Positions 22,901-28,893 of a stretch of 28,893 nucleotides of DNA are shown in pieces. Below the pieces are notes generated by a model. The model was not told the origin of the DNA. It ran no database searches and was given only the letters and a program-made list of their open reading frames with translations. The first letter of the stretch is position 1, and each line of letters starts with the position of its first letter. The position numbers and the translations under genes were made by a program. The stretch comes from Apostichopus parvimensis (Eukaryota > Echinodermata > Holothuroidea > Aspidochirotida > Stichopodidae): assembly GCA_000934455.1 (NCBI GenBank), contig JXUT01143709.1, forward strand, positions 1 through 28,893. The letters run 5' to 3'.

Positions 22901-25900
22901 GCAGTAGAGCAAACGCCGTGAGCCTTGCTTGACCATTTGCCATTGCCATGGCAACCTTGACCTCTCTCTCCTCACTGTGCACCATCAAGATGTGTCTCTT
23001 AATCTTGCAGGAAATCATCTTCCTACAATACAGGCAGCAGTGCATGTTGTCGAAAACTCTGGTCACGCCGTTCTTGCAAACGGCTAACATGACTTTAGAT
23101 TCTGAAATGAAAATAGTACGGCTCGTTTTTGCATACTTGTCAAAACCAGTTTGAGATGAAATTATTCCTTACAGAAGACTACACCGAAACGCCATCAGCA
23201 TTGCCCACAAAATCTGCTAGAATCTCAAATAATGGTCACTTGCTGTCACAAACGGTCAAACTTTCACAAGCATTTCGTCCCGTTACCGCTTTCGGCCACT
23301 CAATAAGTCAAACGTATATGCTTCTTGTCTGCATGAAGCTTAAGGATGAAGATTGAAGCGTAAGGATGATCAGAAACTATGGGAGGATGTATTTCCAAAT
23401 TTTTGCATGCCAAGCTTTTAGCAATAAAAAATTTCAAGGTGTATAACTGGTGATCATTGGCACAGCTGGTTGCATCTCATAACCATATCCAACTTTCAAT
23501 TCATGACGCTCTGTACAAAATATACATTCAGTTTATGTCGTCTAGCAATAAGAAGGAAAGATGAAAAAAACTAGCTGGCAAATTTCAGCTTCATCCCTTA
23601 ATTATATTAGTAGTATCTAATAGGTTTCCTAAAGGTTTTAAAGCATCTGTTGGAATAGTAACGAATGATACATAAATTCTTAATGGTTATTTTACACCAA
23701 TAAGCAGCAACACAAATACATTGAGTAAGGCCGAGTGGCTTACACGTGTCAAAGTCCGACGGTCAACCAGTTGGGACGTTTTCAGCCCATTCTAGATTTG
23801 TTTTCCTATTTCAAGGCCGTTTGACGTAGAAATAGCGCTGGATGAAAAAAAACGCTTAACTTCATCAGAGTTCATGAACATGACCACCCAGATGTAAAGT
23901 TTAATGGCTACTAAATTCTACCGCCCTTAATATCCACTCGACCATAGCGACAGTCAATTAAATTGGCAAGACCATAACGTGATTCTCATCTCTCAGTCGG
24001 AATTGATACTTTGAGTTCGTACCTTTAGTGTTCGTGCTGCCCTCGTAACCGCTCTCTTGATAAGTTCTGGATGTACCAGGTCTGGAAACGCTTAGATAAG
24101 GCCCACTTTCTTCTATGTTGTTACTTTCTACGTAGTGACTTCCTTCGTAGGCGTTTTCGTCGTCTGTAAGACAAGTTTCACAGAATCTAGCATACAATTA
24201 ATCTAAACTATTTGACGTAAATGGTGACTGCCAAAAATATGACTATAACTTCTTTCTATACTGAATGCCCCTCTTGAGATACTGTGTTTACAAAAGTTTT
24301 CATAATTTAACCTCAACTGACCCTCTGATAGTCTTTGACGTCTATTGGAAACAGAATGCTTCTTATGAGTCATCGTAGGACGACGGTGATCTGAGGGTTA
24401 TTTCAACTGCTGATAGCCTTGGAATTCTGCGTTCGAAAAGCTCTGCACTTCAAATGACTTTTCTTCTCAATGATGAAATAACGCAAGGTTTGATTTTCCT
24501 TGAGCTGGTACAGACTTTCAGAGACCGTAGAGTTACCACTCAACACTGCTCATTGTAATAATTTGAGTATGGAAGTCGCCTTCCCCTTGATTTCACATTC
24601 TCACTGTACGTCAAACCCTACATTAAGGTAGTTACATTTAAATTATGTGGAAATTTGTGCTTCCTCAAAGAGATCACATACATTCCAGGACATTCACATT
24701 TGTAAGCACTTTGTGCAAGACTTGTGATGAGAACCAGGGGAGCAACCAGCATATTTCTTTTTTTCCCTGTACTGGGAGGAGGGGGGTGGGAGCTAAGATG
24801 CTAAGTCATCCAGGGAATGGGTGCACCCTCCCCTTTGATATTTTTTCTAAAAATTGGAGGGTACTCAGATACAAAATGATGCTATATTTTGCAACTTTTG
24901 AAAACAATGTTGAAGAATTTTTGTCTGGTTAGGTTGTACCGCATAAACATGTTATATATTTATGTACTTTACACTAGGAACTTTGGTAAATACCCCCACT
25001 GGCTGAGTGGTTGCGCCCCTGATGTGAACTGTAAGACTTATCCAGAGGTACTACTCCACATTACAAAGACAGAAGATTGACAAAAAGACTTACTACTTTG
25101 AACTCAAGTACTTAATTATAAGCGATAACAGATACTACGAGAAGCATCCTAAGATTAACAAATGAACCGTTTTTCTTTAAACTAAGTATCTATTTGATCA
25201 AGGACGAACAAACCTAACCGTTCTTCCTACCACTTAGAGCTTTGTCATTACATGGATTAGTAACCTTATCATACACACTACCACTACTACTACAGTTGAA
25301 TGATGAATGAACGAGGCTTGCCTCGTCTTAAGTTGAACAGACACTACCAATGAACAATGACTACGCTGTGATTGGACCATACACTTGTCTACAATGCGAT
25401 ACTCTAGATGAGGTGCTACTGCTAAAATTCTAACTTGTATTTTTAGCTTGCATTAGGCATGTGTGACATTACCAATGTAGGCTTACAGGAGGCTAGCCTA
25501 ACAGAATGAGGTACTTAAAAGACTGATATACGGATGTTAGGCCTAAAGTCTCTTGCATATTATCCTCTATATTTTAGTATTATGAACTTGGTATAGGTGT
25601 AAAATGTCATACCTGAAAATCTGAATGTAATAAAACTTCAGTATCTGCACAAGTGTGTATCTTTGGCAAACGGCGATTGAAGAGTTTCACTGAAGCTGGT
25701 TAAGAATTGAAGTCAACTTCCTATAGCTTTTCGAATGTCAGCGTTCTTTCTTAAGTCCGTAAAATACCAATCAAATGACACACACATCCCCTTCCTCAAA
25801 CCAATTATCGGTGGCAGTGTACAGTACCACAGGGCCAATGTCATTTTTAACCAGCAAGACTTATAGCTGCTTCATGCATCAATTTGATGGTATATGTCCA

Positions 25901-28289
25901 CCATAACAAATGATGTCCACGGAAGAATTGCTGTCCAAACTGACAGCTTACTTATCATATGTCCACCTTATCATGAAAATGTGTACAAAATCATGTGTAA
26001 ACATGCTACATTAAGCAACATTTCCAGCCTTACGGCAAAACGAGAGAAAATAGCAAATAAATATGTTTATGCATGCTGAGGATAGCTAAGCAAACAAGGT
26101 GGGGTGTCACTATCTCCAACCAGAGTCGTTGATGTTGTTACCTCGATCCAATAATCCCATGAAAGTTTACTGATGTAATGTTGACATATATGTGACGCGC
26201 TGCTATATCTTCAAATATAACATTTTTAAGTGTATATCACAGTTACCTAATTTAAAAATGGCACATTCCTGTTTCAATTGCTGTCAAAGTTCATGTGATG
26301 AAATCATAGGTCGATGGTCAAAGAGAATAATAAATGAATAAACACTGTATCTCAAGAAGGGGGAACAATAGCACACCTCATGCCTGATATAATAAGGTAA
26401 AAAAAACAATGACCATCAAATATCATTTAATACCAGAATGTTCAATTTATATCTTAATTTAGCTTTCAGGCTGCTGTAATTGGCCTAGATAAGAACAAGG
26501 GTAAACATTTGAAACAATAACCGGGAAAAAAAAACACCAATCATATATGGGATTCATTCACACCTTTAAAATATCCTAGACGTGAATAATTATGTTAATA
26601 GCTTGAATGACATTTGCATATTTATGCTAAATAATTTATATTAGCATATAATCAGTCTTATGGTAACAACATACCTGAGGACTGATTCACAGGGTGATGA
26701 TCCTCCAGTATCCAACCTTCATAGAGACCTTCTGAGCTAATGTTATCCGGTTGTTCGGTTTTAACCATATCGATAACTGCTGTAGAAATGACAAGAGACA
26801 GTGACAAATTACTTTAATTTTAAGAGGATTTCTTTGTCCATTCTTTCGCCTGTTTGTTTATTTGTTCTTTTCCAGTTAATAATAGTAAAGCCTTTACATA
26901 ATTTATGTAATGATAGACTCTGGATATATAATGGAATAAATGAAATCAACGAAATCAATGAAATCAATGAAATAAAGGAAATAAAGGAAATATATAAAAT
27001 TAATGATAGAAATAAGTGAAATAAATGAACTGCATACTCATATATAATGAAAGTCTCTGGATAAAAACATATGAACAAAGTGTACATAAAAATGTTACTT
27101 TTTTTTGCCAAACCCTCAGTTGTTGCAAGGAAAAGGACAAAACAGCAGTGAAAATACATAGTAATTATATTTTCCCAATTATAAATGATACTTAATATTT
27201 ATCCCAGGACAGGTTAGTCAAATTGCAGAGTTTTCTAGCAATCAATGTCAAAATTTATTCACAAGGAAGAATTTCAACCCTAAATTCTTACACAACAAGG
27301 AGGCTAGGCTAGGCACATCTACCGAGAAAGTCATAGGTCTAGACATACCACTGACGTTATTCTCCTTTTTTTCTTTTTTTTTAACAGAAATACATTCTCA
27401 AAATCTTAAGCCTCTGCTGAGCAAATTGCAACAAATACTAACTATGAACAGTTTTCTGTTCAAGTAGTATATTTATATAAGTAATGGAAAACTGACTGGG
27501 AACTTTATAGACATTGTAAACGAGCAACGCAAGTTATGGCTAGCAATAATTATACTTGCCAGCAAGCAATTTTAACCAGCTGTGTTAGAAAGCTTCACAT
27601 ACATATTACTATGTCACTAGCTGAGATAACAGCCTTGCTGTTAATCTAGTGTCCTTCATATGTGAACCTTCCTACTGTAATGTTATATTGTATTTATCTT
27701 GTACAAAACATATGAGAAATAAATTTGAAACTGAAATATGGTAATATGGAAAATAAATAGGACAAACAGCAGGGAAATGTAGGATAAAATGGAGGTCTGC
27801 AGTCTACGACAGACATGTAGCAACGATATCGGTGCTCATACTGGATAAAGTTTTTGTGTAAAATCTAAACAGTGATCTTGAGAAGATACATTTTTTTATG
27901 TGACCACACTCAGTTGGTACATACATGAGATGACCACCCATTCGAAATTGCCCATCATTTTTGACTCTCTCATAAACACATAGGTGATATGCACACTTTA
28001 CCAGCAATTCAATACATTTTGAAATGATATGGGAAAAGTGTGGGAAAAAGGGGGGGTGGAAGTAAGTATTTTGATGAAAAGATATGAAATAGAGTGGGAT
28101 CCCAAAAACAAAGGTAATAAGGTAACTTAGGTAGACAGGTAGAAACATCAATAGGCTGCAGACACCTGTGAACCTTACCTGGGTTTGAAGTATCGGAACA
28201 AGTATCAAGATTTTGTCTGCCTGGAATCTCGTCTGGATAAATACCTTCGATGGTCGTGGATGACTCTTCACTTTTCACATTACTCTGAG
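16799..28289 (-). CDS. Domesticated tyrosine-recombinase-like protein with zinc fingers and a C-terminal Myb/SANT-like domain; nine exons, 5' end missing
   Basis: The exons, 5' to 3', are 28289..28179, 26779..26675, 24163..24023, 23101..22237, 21710..21232, 20080..19904, 19396..19343, 18097..18060 and 16996..16799. All junction phases agree and the total is 722 visible residues plus stop. In order: Ser/Glu-rich N-terminus (1-120); C2H2 finger (Cys142, Cys145, His156, His161); CCHC finger in an EDYMPC..C context (Cys226, Cys229, His241, Cys245); a 20-residue tandem duplication (274-313); a recombinase-like core (about 320-550); an acidic linker (568-626); and a Myb/SANT-like domain (about 660-715; Trp663, Trp672, Trp705). 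This architecture is known from uncharacterised fish, cnidarian and other invertebrate proteins with a phage-integrase-like fold. Box I arginine (NRSRAGE, Arg371) is kept; boxes II and III are degenerate. The likely role is nuclear DNA binding, which is inference. The start codon is not identified. The last intron's phase-0 junction brings in MTKIPW. Confidence 0.8.
17062..17094. repeat. (TA)n tract and ten-base G run
   Basis: (TA)8 at 17062-17077 is followed by TTTTATT and a run of ten G (17085-17094) in the last intron of the recombinase-like gene. It is a simple repeat prone to length error. Confidence 0.85.
17643..17975. repeat. Imperfect tandem duplication of about 130-150 bp with a GAATGATTATATT microsatellite between
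   Basis: Copy 1 (about 17643-17770) and copy 2 (about 17824-17975) share GAATGAT-CTTCTTCTTC, AAGTTGTTTGAATGACT, TCTAGCATATA, TTTGGGCTGGACGGCTGAG and ATGATATAGAGAGT.AAAGATGG. Copy 2 has a 30-base insertion. Between them lie repeats of TGAATGATTATATT. It lies in an intron of the minus-strand gene and does not code. Confidence 0.8.
18289..18378 (+). pseudogene. tRNA-Leu-like relic or SINE head
   Basis: An A-box-like TGGTCAAGTGG is followed by a perfect anticodon-arm hairpin, GTTGC-ATTAAAA-GCAAC, whose loop places a TAA (Leu) anticodon, then a variable-arm-like segment and a poor B box. A 13-base direct repeat, GGCTGACCAGAGT twice (18370-18395), follows. Probably a tRNA-derived retroelement fragment. 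Confidence 0.4.
19721..19849. repeat. (CAC/CAT)n trinucleotide microsatellite
   Basis: About 129 bp of interrupted CAC and CAT triplets, preceded by (ATA)n. It sits in an intron 54 bp from the donor site of the acidic exon that ends at 19904. The open frame across it (Gly/Asp/Val/Met-rich) is a repeat artefact. Confidence 0.9.
19904..20080 (-). CDS. Acidic linker exon of the recombinase-like gene
   Basis: A 177-bp exon of phase 1 at both ends, with acceptor ATTTTCCATTAG and donor CAG|GTATCT. It encodes 58 full codons, more than half Glu or Asp, ending DSACYNS. An acidic stretch between the recombinase core and the terminal SANT-like domain is expected in this family and may serve as a flexible or transactivating linker (inference). 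Confidence 0.75.
21232..21710 (-). CDS. Exon with the degenerate C-terminal half of the recombinase-like core
   Basis: This exon encodes residues 409-567. It starts LEMVQTPGRSGRTVTILLTP, the segment that in relatives links the recombinase subdomains. The box II region is TKFKSFVAT (489-497), where active tyrosine recombinases have an H-x-x-R motif; here neither His nor Arg is present. The box III region is HIMDGLVQVGDSFHRD (515-530), where active enzymes have GH and a nucleophile Tyr; here the GH is DG and no Tyr is near. The strand and helix pattern survives, so the fold may be retained without catalysis. Confidence 0.75.
21737..21870 (+). mobile_element. tRNA-derived SINE fragment
   Basis: A tRNA-like head (A-box-like CAAGTGGTTGTTAAGC at 21745, B-box-like CTTTGATCCCGG at 21791) is followed by the SINE body TTTTTGGGCAAGACACTTAA (about 21822-21841) and ACTGCCTC. 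It shares layout and body motif with the SINE at 6893. It is antisense to the host gene, in the intron just before the recombinase-core exon. Confidence 0.65.
22237..23101 (-). CDS. Large central exon: C2H2 finger, CCHC finger, coding duplication, recombinase box I
   Basis: This 865-bp exon encodes residues 121-407, with acceptor TTTTCATTTCAG and donor AG|GTGGGT. It holds the C2H2 finger (142-161), a basic linker, GDHYHNVRVLQTG, the EDYMPC CCHC finger (226-245), the duplicated 20-mer (274-313), a helical segment, and box I NRSRAGE (368-374) followed by MRMKLASF, which matches the first catalytic-arginine region of tyrosine recombinases. It is the most conserved-looking part of the protein. 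Confidence 0.8.
22521..22640 (-). repeat. In-frame 60-bp tandem duplication inside coding sequence
   Basis: Two adjacent 60-bp units encode QLSTTVKRAKTSVLFDPPDH and QLSAMVKRAKISVCLDPPDQ: 15 of 20 residues are identical and the DNA is highly similar. The frame is preserved, so the protein gained 20 basic and proline-containing residues between the CCHC finger and the recombinase core. Confidence 0.9.
24997..25060 (+). pseudogene. Possible tRNA-derived fragment (A box only)
   Basis: CACTGGCTGAGTGGTTGCGCC resembles the A box of Ser/Leu tRNAs, but no matching anticodon arm or B box follows. It is probably the remnant of a SINE head. Confidence 0.25.
26935..27030. repeat. Minisatellite of GAAATMAA(T/G) units
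   Basis: About ten imperfect units of the form GAAATCAATGAAATAAAGGA lie in the intron upstream of the exon at 26675-26779. The Asn-Glu-Ile repeat in the plus-strand open frame is a product of this repeat, not a protein. Confidence 0.8.
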
Positions 28290-28396
28290 CTGAAGGAATT
28301 AAAACAGTACAAGATATGTGAGATACTGACTTATTTAATTCAATACTGCAATCAGTCTGCCAGACAAAATAAATTATGTTCATGTGCTTTCTAAAC

Positions 28397-28756
28397 CAGG
28401 GGTTCCCTAACTGGGGTGCATGAACCCCCCAGGGGGTGCGTTTATCATATAATTTAGTAATGTACAAAAGTTGTACCTATCTTTTCGCATTCCATACACA
28501 TATGTTGCCATAGAACCGTACCTTGCATATGTTAAATTACTGAATTTTGAAACAGACACAGGCCGCATAACTTTGGTGAAGTTGGTGTATGCATGACAGT
28601 AGGTCGTGAAGATAAGGAACTTGATCTATTACAAAGCACTGTTATGCGTATTATAGTATAATAATGACTCAGACCGTGTCTCAAAAAGTTGGGGCTTCGT
28701 GGACAACTCTGACATCCTCAGGGGGTTCGTGGGGGGACAAAGTTAGGGAAACCTTG
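28397..28756. mobile_element. 360-bp non-autonomous hAT MITE with perfect 8-bp target duplication
   Basis: TTCTAAAC occurs at 28389-28396 and 28757-28764, an exact 8-bp target-site duplication, the length hAT elements make. The element starts CAGGGGTTCCCTAACTGGGG and ends, in reverse complement, CAAGGTTTCCCTAACTTTGT. These are hAT-type CAGGGGTTC-like terminal inverted repeats, and GAACCCCC-type sub-terminal repeats extend them to about 40 bp. No coding capacity. It sits just upstream of the first visible exon of the recombinase-like gene. Confidence 0.92.
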
Positions 28757-28838
28757 TTCTAAACAGTCTTATGCTTAGATATCAGTAGTGTTATACATCT
28801 GACCTATTTTCACTATGAAATTTATTTCGTTTCTATTA

Positions 28839-28877
28839 GCCTCTGAAGAAGATCCTGCTAGGATCGAAACGTCAGGC
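28839..28877 (+). ncRNA. Hammerhead-ribozyme-like motif, likely from a Penelope-like retroelement
   Basis: The order of elements is: stem I 5' arm GCCT (28839-28842), core CTGAAGA (28843-28849, fitting CUGANGA), one extra A, stem II GATCC-TGCTA-GGATC (28851-28865), core GAAA (28866-28869), CGTC with the GTC cleavage triplet (28871-28873), and stem I 3' arm AGGC (28874-28877), which pairs perfectly with GCCT. Stem III is reduced to the self-complementary ACGT, as in the small hammerheads found with Penelope-like elements, which act as dimers. The unpaired A after the first core departs from the strict consensus. The host element runs off the window edge. Confidence 0.6.
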
Positions 28878-28893
28878 CCTCTAACAATTACAG

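Noticed and set aside
23725..23790. A tRNA-like A box (AAGGCCGAGTGGCTTA)
   Set aside because: No anticodon arm, no B box and no stem pairing follow. It is too weak to list.
25312..25327. Short palindrome ACGAGGCTTGCCTCGT
   Set aside because: The arms are only 6 bp, with no context. Many such palindromes are expected by chance in 29 kb.
28009..28467. A 152-codon minus-strand open frame across the exon at 28179-28289
   Set aside because: Only its middle is the true exon, in the right frame. The ends read through the introns on both sides and look random.
28477..28495. ATG start exon of the recombinase-like gene inside the hAT MITE
   Set aside because: Phase and donor fit, but a second equally short ATG segment nearby fits too, so chance is likely. 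It is kept only as a remark under the MITE finding.
1..28893. CRISPR arrays, bacterial operons, Shine-Dalgarno sites
   Set aside because: There are no regularly spaced repeats, and the gene structure is clearly spliced and eukaryotic.

Overview
The window is eukaryotic: coding sequence is split into short exons bounded by GT..AG introns, non-coding DNA is AT-rich, and tRNA-derived SINEs, MITEs, a dead LINE and microsatellites are scattered through it. A ciliary CPLANE2 (RSG1) gene, a tyrosine-recombinase-like gene family known from invertebrate and fish genomes, and Penelope/hAT-type debris suggest a ciliated marine animal. An invertebrate deuterostome such as an echinoderm is my best guess. 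That is inference; there is no rRNA or mitochondrial marker to confirm it.

Layout. 1-1133 (+): 3' end of an unrecognised acidic protein gene. 1134-3453: intergenic, with poly(A) signals, a tRNA-like relic and two hairpins just upstream of the next gene. 3454-7646 (+): a complete four-exon CPLANE2 small-GTPase-like gene. Its first intron carries a 246-bp MITE with 9-bp target duplications and a LINE remnant; its third intron carries a SINE. 7647-12371: mostly non-coding, with C-rich tracts and a perfect 15-bp X-box-like palindrome. 12372-14265 (-): a gene with seven C2H2 zinc fingers. 14266-16798: non-coding, with an exact 113-bp-period tandem duplication. 16799-28289 (-): nine consecutive exons of one gene, all phase-compatible, encoding 722 visible residues. 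28290-28893: an intact 360-bp hAT MITE and, at the very edge, a hammerhead-ribozyme-like motif of the kind linked to Penelope-like retroelements.

The most interesting object is the nine-exon minus-strand gene. I read its protein as acidic N-terminal segments, a C2H2 finger, a CCHC finger, a degenerate tyrosine-recombinase (Crypton-like) domain that keeps the box I arginine but lacks recognisable box II residues and the nucleophile tyrosine, a very acidic linker, and a C-terminal Myb/SANT-like domain. It looks like a domesticated, catalytically dead recombinase turned DNA-binding protein. Nothing here shows that the three main genes work together. CPLANE2 acts in ciliogenesis; the other two look like nuclear DNA-binding proteins.
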